From the NCBI GenBank assembly GCA_964470555.1, contig CAYYDG010000022.1:53027-117026 (forward strand): 64,000 nucleotides of DNA, in the 5' to 3' direction. Source of the stretch: RBC074 sp964470555 (GTDB lineage Bacteria; Acidobacteriota; Blastocatellia; RBC074). Made by a program: the position numbers and the translations under genes. The first letter of the stretch is position 1. Every line of letters begins with the position of its first letter. The notes beneath the pieces were generated by a model. It saw only the letters and a program-made list of their open reading frames with translations, did no database searches and was not told the DNA's origin. This document shows positions 1 to 10,206 of this stretch, one piece after another.

Positions 1-697
1 GAGCAGCCCCAGGCAATGGATCAAACTTTGACTGGACAGCTAGTGAAAGCAGTATAGTGCGAGGATCGGAAGTTCGGCGGTTTTCTTCATCAGACTCTCC
101 ATTTCTAAAAGCTCCACCAATGATATTCCAAATCTCGCGCGGAATGGTTCGCCCCAGTCCGGTGCGCTGTTGATCGAAGGTAAAAATACCTCCTACTCGT
201 TGAAACCAACTCCAATCAACCAAGCGAGTTGAGAGTAGGCGCGCTACCTTGGTGCGCCCTTTGAATAGCATCCAAGCGTTATGGGGAGTAAATGTTAAAT
301 CTCCTCCTCTGGACTTTTGTTTTGGATCTGGATATGTCCATTTGACCTCAACTTTTCCATCCTTAGGGTCAGGAACCTGGCCGCTTTCTGTTAATCGAAA
401 AACTTCTCGTGTCGCCTCAATCTCTTCCGGTGTAAAGACTACCGAGCAGGTAACTTTTGCATACAACTCACCCTGCCGGACGAGTCTGGGGGTTACTTCA
501 AAGCTTGGACGAGCAAATGAAAGTTCTGTACCAAGCCCAAGACAGACTGCCAATGCATCCAGAATTGTAGTTTTTCCGCTCGTATTCGGGCCAGCCAGGA
601 TCGAAACTTTCTGGACCTCGCCAAAAGAATTCGTAAAGTCCAGTTCGAGCGATTCGATCTTCCTAAAGTTCTCGATTTTTGCGCGTGCAACCTTCAT
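1..697 (-). CDS. AAA family ATPase, C-terminus cut off by the window edge
   Basis: Reading the minus strand from an ATG at 697 gives at least 232 residues beginning MKVARAKIENFRKIESLELDF, the usual opening of SMC/OLD/RecF-like ATPases. A Walker A motif (GPNTSGKTT) lies near residues 36-44. The remainder, with Walker B, is beyond position 1. An upstream in-frame ATG at 706 exists, but the AGGAGG at about 707-712 would touch it, whereas its spacing to 697 is about 9 bases, so 697 is preferred. It starts 26 bases after the pta stop and may be last in the HD-dedA-pta-ATPase transcript. Such stand-alone ATPases act in DNA repair or phage defence; which applies cannot be told from the visible part. 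Confidence 0.8.
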   Translation of the reverse strand, partial: MKVARAKIENFRKIESLELDFTNSFGEVQKVSILAGPNTSGKTTILDALAVCLGLGTELSFARPSFEVTPRLVRQGELYAKVTCSVVFTPEEIEATREVFRLTESGQVPDPKDGKVEVKWTYPDPKQKSRGGDLTFTPHNAWMLFKGRTKVARLLSTRLVDWSWFQRVGGIFTFDQQRTGLGRTIPREIWNIIGGAFRNGESDEENRRTSDPRTILLSLAVQSKFDPLPGAA

Positions 698-723
698 GGC
701 GTTCATCCTCCTACTGAAATTTA

Positions 724-1734
724 TTACCGTTCTTTTTTGCGCGCTTGCGCTTGCACGGCCGTGATGGCGACGGCATCTACAATGTCTTCCCATTTGCAAC
801 CGCGCGATAAATCGTTGGCAGGTTTGTCCAGGCCTTGCAGAATCGGGCCGATGGCAGTGGCTCCGGCCAGGCGTTCGGTCAGTTTGTAGCCGATATTTCC
901 GGCGTTGATGTCCGGGAAGATCAGTACATTTGCACGACCAGCGACAGTGGAGCCTTTGGCTTTGGATTGACCGATGCTTTCCACCAACGCCGCGTCGAGT
1001 TGCAGTTCGCCATCCACCTCCAAATCGGGGCGACGCGCACGAACGGTTTTGGTGGCTTCTATGACTTTGTCGGCCAGCGGATGTTGCGCAGAGCCTTTGG
1101 TGGAAAAGGACAACATCGCCACGCGCGGTTCTGTATCAAGTAAAGTGCGGCAGGTTTCCGCCGATGCGATAGCGATTTCCGCCAGTTGCGGAGCGGTCGG
1201 ATTTATCACCACCGCCGGATCGGCAAAGATCAACGCGCCGTCTACTCCAAACTGCGAATTCGGCAGCACCATGACGATAAACGACGACACCAGCGAAAAG
1301 CCTTCGCGCAGACCCAGCGTAATCAGCGCCGAACGAACCGTGTGTGCCGTCGTGTTTGTCGCTCCGGCGACGGAACCATCGGCTTTGCCGTGTCGAACCA
1401 TCATGTTGCCGAAATACAGCGGATCGAGAATTTGTTTGTTTGCTTCGTCCAGCGTAGCGCCTTTGGCTCGTCGAAGTTCGTATAGTTCCTGAGTATATCT
1501 GGGCAAATCCGCCGAGCGGCGATGGTCCAACAGGACGACATTGGTCAGGCTGACGCCGAGCGATGCGGCGCGACTGCGAATTTTCTCTTCTTCGCCCAAC
1601 ACGGTGACGCGCGCCAAACGCTCTTCGGCAATTTTGGACGCGGCAATGATCGTGCGGTCGTCGCTGCCTTCGGGCAGGACGATGTGTTGCAGTTGTGTGG
1701 CGGCTCGAACTCGAATTTTGCGAAGAATGTCCAT
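724..1734 (-). CDS. pta: Phosphate acetyltransferase
   Basis: A 336-residue protein matching the short catalytic form of phosphate acetyltransferase, which interconverts acetyl-CoA plus phosphate and acetyl phosphate plus CoA in the cytoplasm. The N-terminus has the family signature (IVLPEGSDDRTI); further signatures are DPLYFGNMMVRHGKADGSVAG, SFSTKGSAQHP, VDGELQLDAA and FPDINAGNIGYK. It lacks the N-terminal DRTGG/P-loop regulatory part of long Pta proteins. No acetate kinase is adjacent. It follows dedA by 20 bases on the same strand, so co-transcription is likely. A phosphate butyryltransferase is the main alternative, but the sequence looks like true Pta. Confidence 0.93.
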   Translation of the reverse strand: MDILRKIRVRAATQLQHIVLPEGSDDRTIIAASKIAEERLARVTVLGEEEKIRSRAASLGVSLTNVVLLDHRRSADLPRYTQELYELRRAKGATLDEANKQILDPLYFGNMMVRHGKADGSVAGATNTTAHTVRSALITLGLREGFSLVSSFIVMVLPNSQFGVDGALIFADPAVVINPTAPQLAEIAIASAETCRTLLDTEPRVAMLSFSTKGSAQHPLADKVIEATKTVRARRPDLEVDGELQLDAALVESIGQSKAKGSTVAGRANVLIFPDINAGNIGYKLTERLAGATAIGPILQGLDKPANDLSRGCKWEDIVDAVAITAVQAQARKKER

Positions 1735-1754
1735 AGGTTGCAGTTGGCAAGGTG

Positions 1755-2378
1755 TCAGGTTTCAGATGTTGGCTTGCGTTTGTTTTTGAAATGGCGCCAG
1801 ACAAAAACGGCCACAACAGCGATGACGATAATCGTGACGACGGTGCTGTAAATGCTCAGGTATTCGCCGACCTTCTGCCAGTTTTTGCCGAAGATCATTC
1901 CCAGATAAAGCAGGATCGCGTTCCAGGCGGCGGCGCTTAGCGCGCATAACAGCGTGGTCATCGGCAGATTCATCTTCGACATTCCGGCGACGACGGAAAC
2001 GATGGCGCGCGTTCCGGCCAGAAAACGGTTGACGATGATGACTCCATATCCGAATCGCTGAAACATCAATTCAACCTGATTGATGGCCGCCAGCGGCAGG
2101 TAACGACTCAATCGCCCGGTGACGATGCGCTCCTGAAAGTATCTGCCCAGAAAATAAGCGACCATAAATCCGATTGCGCCGCCCGCCGTCGAAGCGATCA
2201 AGGCCGATGGGAAGTCAATCGTGCCAAGACCGATCAGCGTTCCGGCAAACACCAACAGCACATCGCTGGGCGAAGGCGGAAAGATGTTTTCAATGAAGGC
2301 CAGAAAAAACATCAAAGCCAGCACCCCTTCGGGCGGAAGTTCTTGCAGCCAGTTAATGCCTTGTTCAATCAAACCCAT
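1755..2378 (-). CDS. DedA family integral membrane protein
   Basis: A 207-residue polytopic membrane protein of the DedA/SNARE-associated (VTT) superfamily. It has the N-terminal FIENIFPPSPSDVLL segment with conserved Glu and Pro residues, a glycine-rich membrane re-entrant region, and the FNRFLAGTRAIVSVVAGMS-like motif (here VNRFLAGTRA) containing the conserved arginines. A final hydrophobic helix precedes a basic tail (HFKNKRK). DedA proteins move undecaprenyl phosphate or phospholipids across the inner membrane and help keep the proton-motive force. The start lies 2 bases after the stop of the HD gene, implying translational coupling. Confidence 0.9.
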   Translation of the reverse strand: MGLIEQGINWLQELPPEGVLALMFFLAFIENIFPPSPSDVLLVFAGTLIGLGTIDFPSALIASTAGGAIGFMVAYFLGRYFQERIVTGRLSRYLPLAAINQVELMFQRFGYGVIIVNRFLAGTRAIVSVVAGMSKMNLPMTTLLCALSAAAWNAILLYLGMIFGKNWQKVGEYLSIYSTVVTIIVIAVVAVFVWRHFKNKRKPTSET

Positions 2379-2380
2379 AA

Positions 2381-2974
2381 CTAATCGGTGGTTGGTGCGT
2401 TTCTGTTCGCGGTCAATTCTGCGACCAAATCGGTAATCAGCTCATCCAGCTTCAAGCTGGAAAAATCGGTTTCGGAATTTTGCCAGAATTCTTGTAGAGC
2501 CTGCGCGCCGCCTTTTTCGTATTCGCGCGCCTGCAACAGCAGGTCGAGTTTGTCGGCGGCTTTGACAATGCGAGCTTCCAGACTGGTTCGTTCTTCGTAT
2601 TCCTGCCACAGCAACAGATATTCTTCGCCGATCGCTCCCAGTCCCGAAAGAATGGCATCTGCCGCGCGTTCGTCCGCTTCGTGCAACGCGTTTTTGTCAA
2701 AATATCGTTTGACGGTGTTGGGCAAATCGCCGGTGCGGACTTCAGTCAGATCGTGCAGCAACGCCATCCGCAAAATCTTCTCGACGTTCGGTTCCAATCC
2801 TTGTCGCTGAGCCAAATCCGCCAGCAGCATGGCAATGAACGCTACGCCATAAGAATGATCGGCGACGGATTCCACGTCACGGACTCCGCGCAGCAGCCAG
2901 CCCAGACGCGGAACGGCTTTCAACCGCATCAATTCAGACAGGAAATGAATCGTGTTGGAGCTTTCGGTCTTCAC
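2381..2974 (-). CDS. HD domain nucleotidase (YfbR/HDDC2-like)
   Basis: About 197 residues of the HD superfamily, similar to YfbR/HDDC2 5'-deoxynucleotidases. Metal-ligand motifs are visible: H of ESVADHSYG, HD of ALLHDLTEVRTGDLP and the later D of KAADKLDLLLQA. The open frame runs upstream to 3430, but that part is low-complexity and overlaps dus and repeat palindromes, so it is not coding. The family starts just before IHFLSELMRLK; the GTG at 2974 (VKTESSNTIHF) is the best start, with a TTG at 3001 as alternative. No clear ribosome-binding site decides between them. It is probably first in an operon with dedA and pta and diverges from dus. Confidence 0.8.
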   Translation of the reverse strand: MKTESSNTIHFLSELMRLKAVPRLGWLLRGVRDVESVADHSYGVAFIAMLLADLAQRQGLEPNVEKILRMALLHDLTEVRTGDLPNTVKRYFDKNALHEADERAADAILSGLGAIGEEYLLLWQEYEERTSLEARIVKAADKLDLLLQAREYEKGGAQALQEFWQNSETDFSSLKLDELITDLVAELTANRNAPTTD

Positions 2975-2993
2975 GCTGATGAAGCTATCGGTT

Positions 2994-3024
2994 TTGACCA
3001 ATGGCGTCAACCGTATGTTATAGT
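2994..3024 (+). promoter_or_regulatory. Possible promoter for dus
   Basis: TTGACC at 2994-2999 and TATAGT at 3019-3024 lie on the plus strand in the HD/dus divergent region. The 19-base spacer is longer than ideal, so the match is tentative. The same TATAGT hexamer occurs in the better promoter at 4242. Confidence 0.3.
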
Positions 3025-3054
3025 CGCCGTTCGAGAGAATTCGCTTGCCCGTAG

Positions 3055-3140
3055 TTCGACAAGCTGCCAGCTTGTCGAATCTGTTCCTGGAAAAGCCGAT
3101 TGATGGCCAACCAAACATTGGGCAAGCTGGCAGCTTGCCC
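3055..3140. repeat. Two AAGCTGCCAGCTT-type palindromes
   Basis: Two near-perfect palindromes with a shared core: 3055-3079 (arms TTCGACAAGCTG / CAGCTTGTCGAA, one-base centre) and 3120-3140 (arms GGGCAAGCTG / CAGCTTGCCC). The second ends 8 bases before the dus start codon and would form a hairpin over its ribosome-binding region. Half of the same motif (GGCTGGCAGCTTG) recurs near 55614. They look like dispersed REP-like elements of this genome. Confidence 0.75.
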
Positions 3141-3148
3141 GACAGCGT

Positions 3149-4201
<1,053 letters not shown>

Positions 4202-4218
4202 GCTGTCTGAATGAAAAG

Positions 4219-4247
4219 TTGATGTTGCCAATATCGGGTGTTATAGT
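4219..4247 (+). promoter_or_regulatory. Sigma-70-type promoter for the YtxH gene pair
   Basis: TTGATG (4219-4224), a 17-base spacer and TATAGT (4242-4247) form a good housekeeping promoter. Transcription would begin near 4254, leaving a leader of about 190 bases before the YtxH start at 4445. The leader contains no ORF that I trust. Confidence 0.55.
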
Positions 4248-4444
4248 GCCGCGCGGTTTAGATGAGCGGTTCAATCATCAACAAAATCAATGCGTTTTTT
4301 TATTATCTTCATCGCGCAGGCTCCGGCTTGCGTGTGATTTTCAATATGTGAACTCGGATTCAATGCCGGGTTTCTTATCCAAAGATTCGCTCTGGTGATA
4401 GGGGGCGAAGCTAACAGATTGGTCAGAACAATTAGGAGGAGATT

Positions 4445-4843
4445 ATGGCAGACAATAGCGGCAACAACGGAGACAAGCTGGTTTTCTTTTTGATCGGAGC
4501 CGGAATTGGGGCGGTCACAGCATTGCTTTTTGCGCCGAAAGCCGGCAGCGAATTGCGTTCTGAGATTGCTGACGCAACCAAAAAAGGCCTGGATTACGCG
4601 CGCGATACGGGACGGGATGTCGGAGAACGTGCGCAGGAGTATTACCACACTGGAGTGGAGCGCGCCGCCGATCTGACTGCGCGTGGACGTGAAGCCGTCG
4701 GCGATTTGACACAACGCGGCAAGGACCTGGTTACTAATCAGAAAGCTCAATTTGCGGCGGCCATTGAAGCCGGAAAACAAGGATACCGCGAAGCCAAGCA
4801 GGCCGATTCCGTTCGCAGCAGCGCAGCGGTCGAAGAAAGCTAG
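4445..4843 (+). CDS. YtxH domain-containing membrane protein
   Basis: A 132-residue protein with one N-terminal membrane helix (about residues 11-29), followed by the YtxH signature LLFAPKAGSELR. A long amphipathic, alanine- and arginine-rich helix (about 40-125) then has heptad-like repeats (ADLTARGREAVGDLTQRGKD). YtxH proteins are small, often stress-induced envelope proteins with unclear biochemical function. A strong AGGAGG precedes the ATG. It is followed 91 bases later by another single-helix, coiled-coil membrane protein, so the pair likely works together at the inner membrane. Confidence 0.85.
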   Translation: MADNSGNNGDKLVFFLIGAGIGAVTALLFAPKAGSELRSEIADATKKGLDYARDTGRDVGERAQEYYHTGVERAADLTARGREAVGDLTQRGKDLVTNQKAQFAAAIEAGKQGYREAKQADSVRSSAAVEES

Positions 4844-4850
4844 ATTTTCA

Positions 4851-4923
4851 GGTGTTCGGTTGTCGGTGTTCGGTTGTCGGTTGTTCACACCGGCCACCAG
4901 TCACTGACAACCGGCCACCGATT
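4851..4923. repeat. Degenerate TGTTCGGTTGTCGG repeat with inverted partner
   Basis: Between the YtxH gene and the next gene, TGTTCGGTTGTCGG is repeated nearly twice in tandem. It is followed by an inverted version (CTGACAACCGGCCACCG), giving an imperfect hairpin that fills almost the whole gap. It resembles the other short intergenic repeats in this window. Confidence 0.55.
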
Positions 4924-4934
4924 GGGAGCAGGCA

Positions 4935-5489
4935 GTGGAGAACTGGCAAATCACACTTATCGCAATTGGAGTCGGAGTTCTGTTGATCGTTCAGGTCGGG
5001 GTTTTCATCGGCCTGTACTTGCTCGCTCGCAAGTTGGTGATGCTGGCTGAACGCGCCAGCACGCTGCAATCGCGCGCCGAATTGCTGATTACGAACACTG
5101 AGCCGGTGCTGAAACTGGCTCATAATTTGATGGGTGAACTGAAAGAAGCCGCAGGGTATTTTGCCCAAGGAGCTGAACACATCAATTCCATTGCCGAAAT
5201 GGCCAAAGACGAAGCCGCCGAGCTTCGCAGTTTGCTGGGCGACACTACGGCGCTGGCTCGCCGCGAAGTCGAACGCGCTCAGGATAAAGTCGAAAAGGTT
5301 CAAGATACGTTGGCCGTCGCGACCGACCAATTCCAACGGACGACTGCAATGGTTCAAAACAGCGTTCTGGAACCTGCGCGCGAATTTTCTTATGTGATGT
5401 TTGGCCTGCGTCGAGCCATGCAGGTGTTATTTACCGGAAGTCGGCTGCCTGTGAATCAGGCCTATCAAGACGAAGAGATGTTTATTTGA
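4935..5489 (+). CDS. DUF948-like single-pass membrane coiled-coil protein
   Basis: A 184-residue protein with an N-terminal membrane helix (about residues 6-32, ITLIAIGVGVLLIVQVGVF), followed by about 130 residues of helix rich in A, E, L and R with no globular motif. The C-terminus (SRLPVNQAYQDEEMFI) is short and polar. Topology and composition match DUF948-type proteins, which often sit beside YtxH genes, as here. Exact family assignment is inference. A terminator follows, so the two genes form a closed transcription unit. Confidence 0.7.
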   Translation: MENWQITLIAIGVGVLLIVQVGVFIGLYLLARKLVMLAERASTLQSRAELLITNTEPVLKLAHNLMGELKEAAGYFAQGAEHINSIAEMAKDEAAELRSLLGDTTALARREVERAQDKVEKVQDTLAVATDQFQRTTAMVQNSVLEPAREFSYVMFGLRRAMQVLFTGSRLPVNQAYQDEEMFI

Positions 5490-5527
5490 CGCTCCATCCG
5501 GAGCGCCCAGACAATCAGAGCGAAGAC

Positions 5528-5572
5528 AAACGCTCGGCTCCGGCAAAGGCTGCGGAGGCCGAGCGTTTCTTT
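5528..5572 (+). terminator. Rho-independent terminator after the YtxH operon
   Basis: AAACGCTCGGCTCCG pairs with CGGAGGCCGAGCGTTT across a short loop (one bulged base), followed by CTTT. It separates the YtxH pair from ileS. Confidence 0.75.
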
Positions 5573-5659
5573 ATGGATGCGCTTTAAGCTATCATCCGAT
5601 TTCTTTTACCAGCCTCGAATGCTGCAAATTAAATCAACCAATTGGAACGACCGAACACA

Positions 5660-8458
<2,799 letters not shown>

Positions 8459-8504
8459 TCTAATTGCAATCGGCCACCCCGCTAACCTTTTAGGAGGAAT
8501 GAAT

Positions 8505-8756
8505 ATGTCGGGTGACAATGGCAACAGTATGGAAAACAAATCCACGCAGGAACTTGAGTTTCAAAGTTTTGTGAGGCAACAGCTCGAATTGTTGTTTGCC
8601 CAGCAGACAGAGATGAGGACTGAAATGCATGAACGATTTCTGCAACTTAGTCGTCAAATCAAGGATTTGGACATCAAAGTGGATGTATACACGCGTGAGC
8701 ATTCGTACATGAAAGACGACATCCGCGAACTGCGCGCGAAGATGAATCTGGTTTGA
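8505..8756 (+). CDS. Small coiled-coil protein of unknown function (83 aa)
   Basis: Begins at the second of two close ATGs (8499 and 8505). AGGAGG at 8492-8497 sits 7 bases before 8505 but only one base before 8499, which favours 8505. The product is a soluble, strongly helical protein with heptads (LELLFAQQTEMRTEMHERF, IKDLDIKVDVY) and no recognised domain. It is inserted between ileS and lspA with gaps of 46 and 7 bases, so it is co-transcribed with the lipoprotein signal peptidase. A protein of the same kind (105 aa) ends this gene run at 13997. Function is not known. Confidence 0.7.
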   Translation: MSGDNGNSMENKSTQELEFQSFVRQQLELLFAQQTEMRTEMHERFLQLSRQIKDLDIKVDVYTREHSYMKDDIRELRAKMNLV

Positions 8757-8763
8757 GAAGCGA

Positions 8764-9309
8764 ATGAAAAGTAAACTTCCTTATTTCATCATTGCGGCTT
8801 TAGTGCTGGCCGCCGATCAACTGACAAAGGCTTGGGCTGTGGCAAAGCTCAAGCCTGTTGTTTTGATCGAAGTCATCCCAGACTTTTTCCGCCTGGTGTA
8901 CGCCACCAATCGCGGCGTTGCGTTCAGCATGTTTGCCGACGGCGAATTCGATGCGCGTTGGGTGTTTGCCGGGATTTCGTTTGTGGCGACCTCGTTCGTT
9001 TCCATCTATCTGGTGCGCACGTCGCCGGGCAAACTCAGGTTGAGTCTGGCTCTGTCGCTGTTGCTGGCAGGCATCGTAGGCAATTTGATTGATCGTGTGC
9101 GCTTGGGTGAAGTGGTGGATTTTCTGGGCTTTCATTGGCGCGACCAGTATTCGTTTCCGATTTTCAACCTGGCTGATACGGCGATTTGCATTGGCGCTGG
9201 ATTGCTGGCGCTGGATATGCTGTTTGAAGAAAAACCAGCCGAACCCGCAATCGGCGCCCGGCTTCAAACTGAAGAAAACAACCTCAACACCCGACAACCC
9301 GAAAACTGA
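8764..9309 (+). CDS. lspA: Lipoprotein signal peptidase (signal peptidase II)
   Basis: A 181-residue inner-membrane aspartyl protease that removes signal peptides from diacylated prolipoproteins. Four membrane helices are evident. Family motifs are DQLTK near residue 18, NRGVAFS near 49, the first catalytic Asp in GEVVDFLGFHW (Asp119, after GNLIDRV), and the second in FNLADTAI (Asp138). The last 25 residues are polar and variable. It lies directly upstream of lgt, so two of the three lipoprotein-maturation enzymes are encoded together. Confidence 0.96.
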   Translation: MKSKLPYFIIAALVLAADQLTKAWAVAKLKPVVLIEVIPDFFRLVYATNRGVAFSMFADGEFDARWVFAGISFVATSFVSIYLVRTSPGKLRLSLALSLLLAGIVGNLIDRVRLGEVVDFLGFHWRDQYSFPIFNLADTAICIGAGLLALDMLFEEKPAEPAIGARLQTEENNLNTRQPEN

Positions 9310-9320
9310 ACTCAACATTT

Positions 9321-10202
9321 ATGTTCCCCGAACTTTTCAAAATCCCTTATTTCAATTTTACGATTTACACCTACGGCCTGTTGGTGGCGCTTTCGTTCAT
9401 CGTCGGATTATGGGTGATGTCACGGTTGGCGGCGCGCGACGGATTGGACAAACAAAAAGTCTACGATCTGGGGTTGTGGGTGCTGGTGGCGTCGCTGGTC
9501 GGATCGAAACTGTTGCTCATCATCACCGAATGGAATGACCGATACAGCGGCAATATCGGTGCGATTTTCAGCCTGGATTTTCTGCGCTCGAACGGAGTCT
9601 TTTACGGCGGCTTCATTGGTGCCGTGCTCGCTTCCGTGATTGTCATGCGCAAATACAATATGCCCTGGTGGCGAACCGCCGATGCTTTTGCGCCGGGCAT
9701 TGCCATCGGCCATTTCATCGGACGATTGGGATGTTTCAGCGCCGGTTGCTGTTGGGGCCAACCGACTACGGCCTGGTGCGGAATTCATTTCACCGAAAAA
9801 GGTTATGAAGCGACGGGCGTGCCGACCATCGTCAGCCAACTGACTGACCCTATTCAGCAAAGGGTTTGGGAGGACAAACTCGGCGGCCCGGATGCTCTGG
9901 TCAAACTTCATCCGACGCAACTTTATGAAGCCGCTGCTTTGTTGATGATTTTCGTCGTGTTGTTGTTGATGTTCCGCCATCGCAAATTTCACGGACAAAT
10001 TGTGCTGGCGTATGCGTTGTTGTACGCCACTGCTCGTTTTATTGTCGAATTTTGGCGTGACGATCCGCGCGGAGAAATATGGGGGCTTTCGACCTCTCAA
10101 TTTATTGCCGTGTTGTTGTTTGTCGGCGCACTCATAGGCCTCTTTTTGAAATTGCGGAATCAAAAAGAATCCGCAATCCGCAATCCGCAATCCGCAATCT
10201 GA
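9321..10202 (+). CDS. lgt: Prolipoprotein diacylglyceryl transferase
   Basis: A 293-residue polytopic membrane enzyme that transfers diacylglycerol from phosphatidylglycerol to the lipobox cysteine. The Lgt signature GHFIGRLGCFSAGCCWG (about 130-147) with the essential Arg is present, as are YGGFIGA, HPTQLYEA and RFIVEFWRDD. The insertion between GIHF and HPTQLYEA is slightly long. The last 11 residues (ESAIRNPQSAI) are encoded by a heptanucleotide tandem repeat, so the C-terminal tail could vary by slippage. The next gene starts 4 bases after the stop. Confidence 0.95.
   Translation: MFPELFKIPYFNFTIYTYGLLVALSFIVGLWVMSRLAARDGLDKQKVYDLGLWVLVASLVGSKLLLIITEWNDRYSGNIGAIFSLDFLRSNGVFYGGFIGAVLASVIVMRKYNMPWWRTADAFAPGIAIGHFIGRLGCFSAGCCWGQPTTAWCGIHFTEKGYEATGVPTIVSQLTDPIQQRVWEDKLGGPDALVKLHPTQLYEAAALLMIFVVLLLMFRHRKFHGQIVLAYALLYATARFIVEFWRDDPRGEIWGLSTSQFIAVLLFVGALIGLFLKLRNQKESAIRNPQSAI
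10168..10200. repeat. Heptanucleotide tandem repeat (AATCCGC)4 at the 3' end of lgt
   Basis: AATCCGC is repeated four times in tandem with a partial fifth unit, inside the final codons of lgt and running up to its stop. Seven is not a multiple of three, so gain or loss of a unit shifts the frame and changes the C-terminus and the distance to the next start. Confidence 0.85.
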
Positions 10203-10206
10203 AATC

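Noticed and set aside
974..1492. Plus-strand frames antisense to pta
   Set aside because: Shadow frames of a well-conserved gene, with no start signals or domains.
10168..10200. Possible CRISPR-like array
   Set aside because: Units are seven bases with no spacers; it is a simple tandem repeat in a coding end.
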